Part shown: in pieces, positions 55,313 to 63,186 of the stretch
Position numbering within the stretch: position 1 is the first letter of the stretch
How the letters are laid out: each line of letters opens with the position of its first letter
Source of the DNA: Massilia horti
Lineage (GTDB): Bacteria > Pseudomonadota > Gammaproteobacteria > Burkholderiales > Burkholderiaceae_D
Assembly (NCBI RefSeq): GCF_004614195.1
Contig: NZ_SPUM01000047.1
Coordinates: 62,001 to 126,000 of the forward strand
DNA: 64,000 nucleotides
Direction of reading: 5' to 3'
Position numbers and translations under genes: made by a program
Notes under the pieces: model-generated
The model's input: the letters and a program-made list of their open reading frames with translations, nothing else
Databases searched by the model: none
Told to the model about the DNA's origin: nothing

Positions 55313-57376
55313 TCACATTGCAAGTCCAATATCGCCTTCCAGCACGGACGTCTTCAGTTGCGGTCGCGCTCCGCTCTTCCACAGCGCAGCGGTGTGCACT
55401 ACCCGATACCTGATGGGCCCCCCATCCGGTCCTTCGCTGCGCGTGATTGGGCGCGGGATGCAGACAAACTCCGTACGCATCTCATCGCCCGACAATCGAA
55501 CCTTCGAATAGCCGTGTCCTCCAAGATCGACGAATTCGAGGTGAGGCGCCAAGTCCGGATTGGATAGGGATCGTGCGCGCTTGAGGTCAAAGCTCTTTGC
55601 ATATTCCAGGCATGAACGCACACCGTGCTTCAGCAGCATGTTGTGGGTCCAGTCCGGCTTGGCTCCCCCCTCCTTGTCCGCAAGGAACAGCGCACGCAAG
55701 GGCGCGTCCTTTGGAAGCTTGTGCTCATAGGCTTCCATGGTGCCGGCACTGGTAAGCGACCCGCCCACGAAACTCAAGCCGACCGGCTCGAACTTACCGG
55801 GCGGAAGCTGCGCAGACGCATATCCAGCCCAGAAGCTGTGACGGTCGCCCGAAACGATCGCAAAGCCAGTGATGTGTGCGTCGCGCACGTGCTGGTAGAT
55901 TTCAGCGCGCTCCGTCCAGGCTGTGCCGTAATCATATCCGCTCAGGGCTGCGAAGGTATGAGGCGGCCAGGGCTCCTTGGTCAGTCCGGCAGGCAGGTTC
56001 TGCGGGTCGGCGCGCGAATCAAGCGCGCCAAGCGAATTCCCCCAGATTTTCCACGTCGCCGTTGATGTCCGCAGCTTGTCCTTGAACCACGCCTTCTGCT
56101 CCATGCCAAGGATCGTTTGCGGCGGCGCGTTTCGTTGCGGGTTGGGCACATGGACGTCGTTGTGGCTGACGACCGCAGGAGGATTGCCGCCGTTGAAGGC
56201 GCGCCCGCCGTCCAGGATCTGCATCACTGACTCAGGAAGCATCCCCATGAACTCCTTACCGACCAGTTTATTGAGCGACGGATCGCCGAAGGAGTCCGCA
56301 CTCCGATAGCTGTGCTGATCGGTAATGATCAGGTCCAGGTGCCGACCATACCGCAGCGCCCGATAGCCCTTGAGGCTGTTAATCGCTGCCAAGTTGTTCG
56401 GCTCCATCCCTAGCCCATGGTCATCGAACTCTTTAATCGGAACGTTTTTTACGGCGGGCGGATCGAAGCGTTCGAGCAAGCGGCTCCCGCGCGTGACCCG
56501 TGCGGGGAGATACTCAAACCAGGCTTGATTCGCCGCCACCTTAACGCTCTGGCCAGGCTGCTCGAACGAGCCCGCCTTGACGATGCTTTGCCAACCTTGA
56601 AACGAGAATTCGTGGTTATCCCACATGGCGACGAACGGCCAGCGCGCGCGCGCGTCCTGAAGGTCGGGGTCAAGGAGATAGCCCTTGTAAATGGCCCTGT
56701 ATCCGTCGACGGTCAGCGGGATGTGGAAGTTGCCGACCTTGTGGCCGTCCGGGATGCGCGCGACCTCATAGATCGTGCGATCGTAGCGGGTCTGCACTTC
56801 GTCCGGGTACTCGACCATCTCGTAGATGAAATCGCCCAGGTGCAGAACGAAGCCGAGCTGTTCGGCGGCAGGCGCGCGTTCGTCTTCGTAGATCATCCGG
56901 CGGTAGGCGTTGAGCGTGCCCTCATTGACATCCTGGCAGCTCACGAATGCGAAGTTCACCGTGCGCGGATCGTTGGGCAAGGGCGCGGTGATCGTGCGGC
57001 CGACCCGGCTGCCGTTTCCGTCGGCGTCGGCAAACCGATACCAGTAGATGCGCGCCGGGCTGAGACCGCCAAGCAAAACGCGCGCGGTCCAGTCCGCGGC
57101 GCTGGAGACCGGTACCTTGGCCTGCGCGATGACTCGGTGGAATGCCTCATCCTCCGCGACCTCTACAGTGAGGAATTGGTGCGCTTGCCCGTCAAACGGA
57201 CGCCGGGTCCAGAGAATGACGCTGTGCGGGTCGGGATCACCCGAGGCGACCCCTTGTGGATACAGATCACGCCGCTCCTGCCAGTGGATACGCGAAGCCC
57301 GGGCCGGGCCGACCCATGCCAGAGAAGCGCCTATTGCTGCGGCAGCTTTGAGGAAGGATCGGCGGCTGGTCGTCAT
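55313..57376 (-). CDS. phoD: PhoD-like alkaline phosphatase, Tat-exported
   Basis: A 687-residue PhoD-family phosphatase/phosphodiesterase. The N-terminus has a twin-Arg signal (TSRRSFLKAAAA), followed by YPQGVASGDPDPHSVILWTR. Catalytic pieces are FAFVSCQDVNEGTLNAYR, LHLGDFIYE, WDNHEFSFQGW, ITDQHSYRS and AIVSGDRHSFWAG, which supply the iron/calcium ligands. It would act folded in the periplasm on phosphate mono- and diesters. An AT-rich upstream stretch holds a TATAAT-like box. Confidence 0.92.
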   Translation of the reverse strand: MTTSRRSFLKAAAAIGASLAWVGPARASRIHWQERRDLYPQGVASGDPDPHSVILWTRRPFDGQAHQFLTVEVAEDEAFHRVIAQAKVPVSSAADWTARVLLGGLSPARIYWYRFADADGNGSRVGRTITAPLPNDPRTVNFAFVSCQDVNEGTLNAYRRMIYEDERAPAAEQLGFVLHLGDFIYEMVEYPDEVQTRYDRTIYEVARIPDGHKVGNFHIPLTVDGYRAIYKGYLLDPDLQDARARWPFVAMWDNHEFSFQGWQSIVKAGSFEQPGQSVKVAANQAWFEYLPARVTRGSRLLERFDPPAVKNVPIKEFDDHGLGMEPNNLAAINSLKGYRALRYGRHLDLIITDQHSYRSADSFGDPSLNKLVGKEFMGMLPESVMQILDGGRAFNGGNPPAVVSHNDVHVPNPQRNAPPQTILGMEQKAWFKDKLRTSTATWKIWGNSLGALDSRADPQNLPAGLTKEPWPPHTFAALSGYDYGTAWTERAEIYQHVRDAHITGFAIVSGDRHSFWAGYASAQLPPGKFEPVGLSFVGGSLTSAGTMEAYEHKLPKDAPLRALFLADKEGGAKPDWTHNMLLKHGVRSCLEYAKSFDLKRARSLSNPDLAPHLEFVDLGGHGYSKVRLSGDEMRTEFVCIPRPITRSEGPDGGPIRYRVVHTAALWKSGARPQLKTSVLEGDIGLAM

Positions 57377-57444
57377 TGTTGTTTAGTCCGTTCGATTGGG
57401 GGTGGCGCGGCCTCAGGATTCGGCCGCCAACGTGCACTATAAGA

Positions 57445-57450
57445 ATTATA
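57445..57450 (-). promoter_or_regulatory. TATAAT-type -10 box upstream of phoD
   Basis: On the minus strand a perfect TATAAT lies about 70 bases before the phoD ATG. No convincing -35 or Pho box accompanies it. Confidence 0.4.
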
Positions 57451-57492
57451 TCGTTCGTGCATCATAGCCTGATGGCAATATGGTCGAGAGAA

Positions 57493-57518
57493 CAAAAAAG
57501 CTCGCCGAAGCGAGCTTT
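57493..57518 (-). terminator. intrinsic terminator after the second OsmC cassette
   Basis: AAAGCTCGC-cgaa-GCGAGCTTT with six Ts on the minus strand. It lies about 60 bases after the OsmC copy 2 stop and separates it from phoD. Confidence 0.85.
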
Positions 57519-57558
57519 GTAAAAATATCAGAGCGGGAAATTCCTCAAGAAAATCTCC

Positions 57559-57581
57559 CCGGCTTGGACGAATTGTTAGGC
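57559..57581 (-). other. partial attC ending the second OsmC cassette
   Basis: On the minus strand GCCTAACAATTCGTCCAAGC is identical to the first copy, then the match stops abruptly at CCGGGG. The stop codon of OsmC copy 2 lies in the core. Confidence 0.6.
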
Positions 57582-57992
57582 CGCAGACTCATGCCATGCG
57601 ACCCGCTGGACCGGGCAGCCCGCCCTGAGTGTGTTGTGAACCTCCGCCATGCGATCTGTTTCCGCGAGCAGCAGCTCGATCTGCTCTGGTGCGGCGGATG
57701 AATCCACCTTGGCGGAATAAACAACTGACTCGGCGGCCAGCCCAACCCCGTTGAACTGCGCGGTGGCGATGACCTCACAACCGTTGATTGCGATGCCAAG
57801 GCGGGCGGCTTCACGGTAGAGGTCATTGCAGTAGCACGTTGCTAGCGCGGCCATAAGGAACTCGCCGCCATTTACAGCGCTGCCCCGGCCCGCGGCCTTC
57901 GCGGAGACAGCCAAATGCTGCTCGGTGCCGGCGGTGGAAAGCCGAACTTCGTGCTCGCTCGAACCATTGAGGACATGGGCTGAAATTTCCAT
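57576..57992 (-). CDS. OsmC family protein, cassette-borne copy 2
   Basis: A 138-residue OsmC-fold protein differing from the copy at 46291 by four residues (for example KAAGR for KATGR and CPVQR for CPVRR). The gene is intact with the same AAGGAA ribosome site and the same GGEFLMAALATCYCND segment. The conservative changes suggest that both copies are functional or recently duplicated. Confidence 0.88.
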   Translation of the reverse strand: MEISAHVLNGSSEHEVRLSTAGTEQHLAVSAKAAGRGSAVNGGEFLMAALATCYCNDLYREAARLGIAINGCEVIATAQFNGVGLAAESVVYSAKVDSSAAPEQIELLLAETDRMAEVHNTLRAGCPVQRVAWHESAA

Positions 57993-58014
57993 ACACGAAA
58001 TTCCTTCTCAAGCG

Positions 58015-58072
58015 GCCTAACGTGGAATTAACCGGCGTGCTTTAGCGCGTCGTGTTGAATGGCTGGTTATGC
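58015..58072 (-). other. attC recombination site, second copy
   Basis: Same site as 46730-46788 with one base lost in the inner loop side (58 bases). The matched cores GCATAAC and GTTAGGC are kept. Confidence 0.7.
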
Positions 58073-58085
58073 GATGCCAAAGTGA

Positions 58086-58184
58086 CACCTGGACGAAGAC
58101 GTCTTGGAACAACTGGAGTACGTGACGGCCAGCCTCCGCGTGATCGGCCAGTGCGCTCCAAACTCGCCTGATTTTGATCGGTGA
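58086..58184 (+). pseudogene. fragment of an IS66-type transposase (TnpC)
   Basis: Thirty-two codons ending in TGA read HLDEDVLEQLEYVTASLRVI, which matches the conserved region before the zinc finger of IS66 TnpC proteins. It has no start and no catalytic part. The fragment begins directly at the end of the duplicated cassette. The remaining bases to 58237 hold nothing further I can support. Confidence 0.6.
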
Positions 58185-58237
58185 GGCCAACTGCAGACGG
58201 CATCGCCGGACAAGCCGCGCTGATGCTGGTTACAGTC

Positions 58238-59632
58238 TTATGTTTGACGCACGTGGCCAGCCAAACGCTCCTGCATTTCTGTCGCGGCAAGGGGCGCCGC
58301 CACCACAAGATCGACGGTTTGCCCCGCCACCGTGCGCGCCGAAAGTACAGTCTTGACCATGCCATAGCCTTGGGCTTTCGCCAGCTCATAGGCGGCCAGG
58401 GTGGTCAACGCACGGGTGCGCTCCACCTTGTTGTGCTTCTCCAGCTTGGCCGCGAGGTTGACCGCGTCACCGATCACCGTGTATTCGAGCCGGCTGCGTT
58501 CGCCAATAATGCCGAACACGACCTCGCCACAGGCGAGCGCGGCGCCAACGTCAGGCGCGCACTTGCCCGCGCGCCGGCGCTGTTCGCGCCACCCGTCCAC
58601 GGCGTCCATGATCGCATCCACGCAGCGCAACGCGGCCGCCGCATAGTCCGGGCGGCGGGCCACTGCGCCAAAGCTCGTCAGGATGCCGTCGCCCAGGAAT
58701 TTGTCAATACTGCCGCCATGCGCCTTAATGATCGGCACCAGCAGTCCCTGGTACTCACCGAGCAACCCGATCACCTCATCGGGGCTGAGTGCGGCAGCGG
58801 CTTCGGTGAATCCCCGCATGTCGAGAAAAAGGATGGCCGCTTCCCGCAACTCGCCCTGCCCCGCCATGATTTCCCCTTCCGATTGGGTGATGCGGCGCGC
58901 CACCGAGTCATCGAAGAACAGTGACAGGTCGGCCACCGCCTGTTCACCCGACACCGCCTTGGCCAGCAGCTCGCGCGCGCGATACAGCGCCAGCGCCAGC
59001 ACCGCAGTGACCATGAGAACGGCGAGTAGCTTTTCGAATTCCCCGCCGTAGTAGATCTGAATCGAACGCAGCGAGGTGACGTAATCGTGTGTGACCGGAT
59101 TGGCCGGGGCATGGGTGATGGCATATCGCAAAATCGCAAGCCAGCCGCCGAACGCGGTCAGCCCCGAAAGAATCACCCAGGCCGGTTCGAAGCGCAGCGC
59201 CCGCAGCGCGATCAGGATAAAGACAAAGGTGAACTCGGTGCTCTTCAGGGAAAACTGCGGCGGCTGCTCGTATTGCAAGTGGCAGGCCCAGATCGTGAAC
59301 AAAAGCACCGCCATCTCGCCGACCACGGTGCAGGCCAGCAGCCAGCGAGTCAGCTGCCCGGTCAGCGCAAAATAGAGGCGTAGCAACGCCAGTACGGCGA
59401 ACAGGGTTAGCCCCAGCGGCGCGGCCATGATGGGCGCATCCGGCGAAAAGTCAGGCGGAGCTCCGGCATGCAGCGCCGCCAGCGTGCCGACGATGGCCAG
59501 CTGCACCACAGTGACCAGAAGCTCGCTGCGATACTGCTCCCGCTCCAGTTCACGCTGCACCCGCAGTGGCGCACGTATGCCGCGGCGCGCAGGCAGGATC
59601 AGTTCTACCAGCTGTTTCCATTGTCCGGACAT
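58238..59632 (-). CDS. membrane class III adenylate/guanylate cyclase
   Basis: A 464-residue protein. About six N-terminal membrane helices (residues 40-230) precede a class III cyclase domain: AILFLDMRGFTEAA with the first metal Asp, GGSIDKFLGDGILTSFG with the second Asp and the purine-facing Lys, and YTVIGDAVNLAAKLEKHNK. In the last motif the usual Arg of N-L-A-A-R is Lys. It probably makes cAMP; cGMP cannot be excluded. It starts 14 bases after the second DUF2282 gene, so it lies in the bufferin-type operon. Start at ATG 59632 after AGAGCGG. Confidence 0.88.
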   Translation of the reverse strand: MSGQWKQLVELILPARRGIRAPLRVQRELEREQYRSELLVTVVQLAIVGTLAALHAGAPPDFSPDAPIMAAPLGLTLFAVLALLRLYFALTGQLTRWLLACTVVGEMAVLLFTIWACHLQYEQPPQFSLKSTEFTFVFILIALRALRFEPAWVILSGLTAFGGWLAILRYAITHAPANPVTHDYVTSLRSIQIYYGGEFEKLLAVLMVTAVLALALYRARELLAKAVSGEQAVADLSLFFDDSVARRITQSEGEIMAGQGELREAAILFLDMRGFTEAAAALSPDEVIGLLGEYQGLLVPIIKAHGGSIDKFLGDGILTSFGAVARRPDYAAAALRCVDAIMDAVDGWREQRRRAGKCAPDVGAALACGEVVFGIIGERSRLEYTVIGDAVNLAAKLEKHNKVERTRALTTLAAYELAKAQGYGMVKTVLSARTVAGQTVDLVVAAPLAATEMQERLAGHVRQT

Positions 59633-59646
59633 GGCTTGCCGCTCTT

Positions 59647-59934
59647 TCAGACCGGCGATGGCCAGAGCGTGCCGCCGACGATCTTGTCGCAGGTGCCGGC
59701 CGGCAGCATCAGCCATTCCTCGGGCTGGGCATCGCGCGTTGCCCGTCCGGCGCATACATGCACCGCGTTGCCACAGTCGTTCTTGCCCGCCCGCACCACA
59801 CCGTAGCAACGCTCGCGCGCCAGCGCGAAGCGTTGGCTCGATCCCGGCAGTGTATGGGTGGTCTGCTGTACCGCGACCAGCACGGTAGCGATGGCGGCGG
59901 AGATCACCGCAGCATTGCTGATCCGGTAATCCAT
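59647..59934 (-). CDS. bufA1: DUF2282 bufferin-type precursor, copy 2
   Basis: A 95-residue DUF2282 protein. After a hydrophobic leader ([19 protein letters not shown]) the core holds four Cys: [21 protein letters not shown], then [11 protein letters not shown]. The spacing C-x10-C-x6-C-x20-C is identical to the paralogue at 61166. DUF2282 proteins are the BufA1 precursors whose Cys residues are oxidised by the MNIO enzyme BufB and which bind copper in the periplasm. GGCGGGAGCAGGC precedes the ATG. Confidence 0.88.
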   Translation of the reverse strand: MDYRISNAAVISAAIATVLVAVQQTTHTLPGSSQRFALARERCYGVVRAGKNDCGNAVHVCAGRATRDAQPEEWLMLPAGTCDKIVGGTLWPSPV

Positions 59935-60070
59935 GCCTGCTCCCGCCGGATCACGTTTTGCATGATCTCGATCTCCTCACAAGAATCGCGCTGGACGGCC
60001 GAGCGATGTGCGCACTTGGCGTCTGGACGTTGCACGCTAGTTTAAGCAAATCTCAGGTCTCCTTCACAGT

Positions 60071-61105
60071 TCACAGGAACTCCGCCTGCAGGTCGACGCT
60101 CGACAACGTGCCAATGGCGTCATAGTTGCGCGCCAGCCAACGCTCGGCCTCTGCCCTGCCCTTCTCATGCAAGAAGCAGAGAAAGTCCCAGTCGGCATTG
60201 AACTTGCTCGATACGCCCAGCTCGGCCATGGTTTCATCCGAGCGCACCGAATGGATAAAAATTTCCTTCATCTCGCCCGGCGCGATCTTGCCTTGCTGGA
60301 TCAGCGAAGTGACGAAGCGGATCGCCCGCATCTCCCGCATCAGCGACGAATTGAAACTGACTTCATTGATGCGGTTGAGGATCTCGGGCGCGGTCCTCGG
60401 CACGCCGCGGCGCACGATCGGGTTGATGTGTACGATCACGATATCGCGTGTGGCGCAGTTGTAGATCAGCGGGAAAATTGCGGGATTGCCCATATAGCCG
60501 CCATCCCAGTAGTACTGGCCATCGATTTCCACCGCCTGGAACAGGAACGGCACGCAGGCCGAGGCCAGCACGGCGTCGATGCAGATCTCGTCACTGGGGA
60601 AAATCCGTATCTTGCCGGTCTCGACATTGGTCGCGGACAGGTAAAGAAGTATCGGGCAGGCTCTTCTCAACGCCTCGAAATCCACGTGGCGGCCAAGCAC
60701 GTCGCGCAGCGGGTTGAGGTTGCGCGGGTTGAATTCATAGGGCGACATCACGCGCAGCAGCAGGTCGGTCAGGAAGTACAGCGGCGATTGGTCCAGGGTA
60801 TAGGAATGGCTGAAGAAGCGTTCCCAGGGCAGCTTGCGAAAGGGGCTGCTGGCCTGTGCCGCGTTCGCAATGTCGCGCCAGAACTCCCTGAGCGCGGCGC
60901 GGGCGCGCTCCGGTCCGCCCTGCAGCAGACCGTAGGTCAGCACCGCGGCATTCATCGCGCCGGCGCTGGTCGCGCTCACGCCTTCCACCGACAAACGCCC
61001 GTCTTCCAGCAGCCGGTCCAGCACGCCCCAAGCGAATGCCCCATGGGCGCCACCGCCCTGCAGCGCCAACGCAATTGGCTTTGGACGGCGTGTGCTGGCA
61101 TTCAT
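60071..61105 (-). CDS. patatin-like phospholipase with DUF3734-type C-terminus
   Basis: A 344-residue patatin-fold lipid hydrolase. ALQGGGAHGAFAWGVLDRL is the oxyanion loop, VSATSAGAMNAAV holds the nucleophile Ser (the usual G-x-S-x-G reads A-T-S-A-G), and YYWDGGYMGNP gives the dyad Asp. The C-terminal part (EKGRAEAERWLARNYD) matches the DUF3734 tail of betaproteobacterial patatins, some associated with polyhydroxyalkanoate. It lies between the two DUF2282 genes in the same direction. It may act on membrane lipids; the substrate is unknown. Confidence 0.88.
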   Translation of the reverse strand: MNASTRRPKPIALALQGGGAHGAFAWGVLDRLLEDGRLSVEGVSATSAGAMNAAVLTYGLLQGGPERARAALREFWRDIANAAQASSPFRKLPWERFFSHSYTLDQSPLYFLTDLLLRVMSPYEFNPRNLNPLRDVLGRHVDFEALRRACPILLYLSATNVETGKIRIFPSDEICIDAVLASACVPFLFQAVEIDGQYYWDGGYMGNPAIFPLIYNCATRDIVIVHINPIVRRGVPRTAPEILNRINEVSFNSSLMREMRAIRFVTSLIQQGKIAPGEMKEIFIHSVRSDETMAELGVSSKFNADWDFLCFLHEKGRAEAERWLARNYDAIGTLSSVDLQAEFL

Positions 61106-61165
61106 GCTGCGCCCCTCAATGCTGCGTCCAGCCATTGTCCATGGTGGCCCACCGCGACGCCAGGC

Positions 61166-61495
61166 CTAGCCGTGGCCAGCTGCCTGCGCGGCCTTGGCTG
61201 CAGGACTCAGTTGCCCACTCTTGCCGCCCGGCTTGGCATCGAGTGAGGTCTGCAGGCGCCCGCCGGCGATCCTCTCGCAAGTGCCCTTGGGCACCAGGAT
61301 CCAGGCTTCCGGCTCGCGATCCGCCTTGGCCGTGGCAGCGCACGAACTGACACTGGTGCCGCAATCGTTCTTGCCAGCCTTTGCGATGCCCGCGCATTTT
61401 TCCGAGTCCCCCTTTGCCGCCTCGGCCGGTCCGGGGATCACAACCATCGCGAACAGACTGGCAATCGCGCCCTGTACGATGTGCTCGGTCTTCAT
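61166..61495 (-). CDS. bufA1: DUF2282 bufferin-type precursor, copy 1, with C-terminal extension
   Basis: A 109-residue DUF2282 protein with a Sec-like leader ([18 protein letters not shown]). Core Cys residues in [21 protein letters not shown] and [11 protein letters not shown] follow the same C-x10-C-x6-C-x20-C spacing as copy 2. A 30-residue extension rich in Gly, Lys and Ala ([20 protein letters not shown]) follows where copy 2 ends. GGGGAGGTCAAGCC precedes the ATG. It lies downstream of bufB, bufC and the phosphodiesterase. Confidence 0.9.
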   Translation of the reverse strand: MKTEHIVQGAIASLFAMVVIPGPAEAAKGDSEKCAGIAKAGKNDCGTSVSSCAATAKADREPEAWILVPKGTCERIAGGRLQTSLDAKPGGKSGQLSPAAKAAQAAGHG

Positions 61496-61584
61496 GGCTT
61501 GACCTCCCCTCGTGGTGGGTAAGCATCTGTTGGAATGAAGTCCATCCCGGGAGCGCAGTATGCGAAGGCAGCATCACGTGGCGG

Positions 61585-61600
61585 TCACAGAAAAATCACA
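61585..61600. promoter_or_regulatory. TCACA direct repeat with CRP-like spacing
   Basis: TCACA-gaaaaa-TCACA lies 90-105 bases upstream of the DUF2282 copy 1 ATG. The 6-base spacing is that of a CRP site, but the halves are direct, not inverted, so only one half matches. Weak evidence. Confidence 0.2.
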
Positions 61601-61627
61601 TTTTTGTCGCGGTGGGTGACCAGCTTG

Positions 61628-62392
61628 TCAGAACTGCAGCACCTGGCCGTGCGCCAGCACCTGCGGCCGGTATTCGGACGCCGCCTCTTCGATTTCGCGG
61701 ATCAATGATTCCCTGTCGGCTGGCTTCAGGTGGGTAACATGAATCTGCACCGGCCGTTTGAGCATGCCGAGTTCGTGCCTGAGCAGCCGCGGGCACAGGT
61801 GCCGCGCGGCCAGCGCCAGCGCGCAATCGCGGTCGCAAAAAGCGGTCTCGATCAGTAGGTGGCGCAGATTCGCGATGGCATTGACGGCTTCCCACAGTGC
61901 CGGGTTGGGGCCGGTATCGCCGCTGAACACCAGGCTGGCGGCGCCGCTGTCGATCCAGTAGCCCACCGCCGGCACGGTATGCGCAGCCGGAATCGCCGTG
62001 AAGCCGCGCCCCGCGATCTCGACCCGCTCCCCCGTCCTGATCTCGTGCAATTGCAGGTAGGGCGAGCCGGGCCGCGGCAAGCGGGTGAAATCAGGCCACA
62101 GTTGGCCATTGAACAGGTGCCGGCGCAGCGCCTCGATCGTTTCGGCCAGCGCGTGCACCATCAACGGTTGCGCGCGCTGCCGGCCGACGGCGTCGGCCAG
62201 CAGCGGAAGGCAGCAGACATGGTCGAGATGGGCATGCGTGAGAAAGACGTGGTCAATGCATGCCAGTTCAGCGATGGCGAGATCGCCCACCCCGGTGCCC
62301 GCATCGACCAACACATCGTGGTCCGCCAGCATCGCGGTCGTCCGCAGGCCCGGCCCGATGCCGCCGCTGCATCCGAGTACTTTCAGCCGCAT
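61628..62392 (-). CDS. MBL-fold 3',5'-cyclic-nucleotide phosphodiesterase (class II type)
   Basis: A 254-residue metallo-beta-lactamase-fold hydrolase. MRLKVLGCSGGIGPG, DAGTGVGDL, the class II phosphodiesterase signature THAHLDHVCCLPLLAD, AAHTVPAVGYWID and FSGDTGPN are all present. IHVTHLKPAD closes the active site. Betaproteobacterial relatives are annotated as cyclic-nucleotide phosphodiesterases. It overlaps bufC by 10 bases, so it is coupled to the bufferin genes. It would oppose the cyclase at the operon end. Confidence 0.87.
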   Translation of the reverse strand: MRLKVLGCSGGIGPGLRTTAMLADHDVLVDAGTGVGDLAIAELACIDHVFLTHAHLDHVCCLPLLADAVGRQRAQPLMVHALAETIEALRRHLFNGQLWPDFTRLPRPGSPYLQLHEIRTGERVEIAGRGFTAIPAAHTVPAVGYWIDSGAASLVFSGDTGPNPALWEAVNAIANLRHLLIETAFCDRDCALALAARHLCPRLLRHELGMLKRPVQIHVTHLKPADRESLIREIEEAASEYRPQVLAHGQVLQF

Positions 62393-63186
62393 GGCGTGCT
62401 CCCGGACGCGGTGCTGGCGGCCACACGGAAATCGACGAGAGTCTGCTGCGCCACGTGGCGCAGCAGGGAACCTGCAAGATCGAATCCAGGATCCGCCCCG
62501 AGGGCGCGGCCAAGGGCCGCGGCCAGTGACTCGCCTTCGGACATTGCATGAAGCAGCACCAAGTCCGCTTCGGCAAGCGCGCAGCATTCGGCCGTGTCGC
62601 CGCTGCGCCGGACCAGGAGATGGCCGCCCTCGCCGGAGATATCGAGCATGCCGTCCCGCTGCCCACAAGTTTGATGCCACTCCCATATCCGCAGCACCGG
62701 GAAGGACGAGCTCAGCAAGCGGCACGCGGGATGCAACCTGAACACGAGGGCGGCATGGCTTTCGATGGGCACCTGCTCCAGCCTGACCAACTCCAGCGGC
62801 GGATGGTCGGCTGCATGCAGGCATTCGTGCAGCGCCCATTCCAGACGGGCGACATCGGGCAGGTAGGCCAGCGCCGCCGCCGGCGGAAAGTGTTGCAGGA
62901 ATGCGGGGAAGGCGCCGCCGTAGACGTTCAGGTCCCCCGATGCCGACGGATGGCTGTCGATGTAGCGGCTTGCCGCGCCATCGAAGAAAGCTTTCCCGAC
63001 CAATTGCTCGACTACAGAATAGACGCCGCGCAGGGCTTCGCGTAGGTTGTGGTGCATGTTGTTGCGGTAGACCTCAAGACGCCTGTCAACCTTGACACCG
63101 CCTTCCACGATCCAGGATTTCAGCGCTTCCCCCTCGCCGCCGGCCACGGCCGCAGCGAACGCGTCCTGCAGCTCAGCAAGCAGCAT
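62383..63186 (-). CDS. bufC: BufC-type partner protein (DUF2063)
   Basis: A 267-residue DUF2063 protein: RLEVYRNNMHHNLREALRG, VYSVVEQLVGKAFFDGAA, NVYGGAFPAFLQHFPPAA and RLEWALHECLHAAD are the conserved blocks. BufC partners the MNIO enzyme and supplies the peptide-recognition part. It starts 14 bases inside the end of bufB; the ATG at 63186 begins at the conserved LLAELQDAF. Confidence 0.9.
   Translation of the reverse strand: MLLAELQDAFAAAVAGGEGEALKSWIVEGGVKVDRRLEVYRNNMHHNLREALRGVYSVVEQLVGKAFFDGAASRYIDSHPSASGDLNVYGGAFPAFLQHFPPAAALAYLPDVARLEWALHECLHAADHPPLELVRLEQVPIESHAALVFRLHPACRLLSSSFPVLRIWEWHQTCGQRDGMLDISGEGGHLLVRRSGDTAECCALAEADLVLLHAMSEGESLAAALGRALGADPGFDLAGSLLRHVAQQTLVDFRVAASTASGSTPCG

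Larger units (their letters stand above)
57560..58084. repeat. second copy of the OsmC cassette duplication
   Basis: 525 bases closely matching 46275-46800. The right end stops exactly where an IS66 transposase fragment begins, and only the last codons of the 73-residue membrane gene are retained. Confidence 0.9.

Noticed and set aside
58042..58389. Minus-strand 115-codon frame across the cassette junction
   Set aside because: It is a chance fusion of cyclase antisense frame, IS66 remnant antisense and the tail of the cassette membrane gene.
58238..61105. Reading the cyclase and patatin as a CBASS- or Pycsar-type antiphage pair
   Set aside because: The cyclase is a multi-helix membrane class III enzyme, the patatin is a DUF3734 type, and both lie in a DUF692/DUF2282 operon with a phosphodiesterase, so a signalling or bufferin context fits better.
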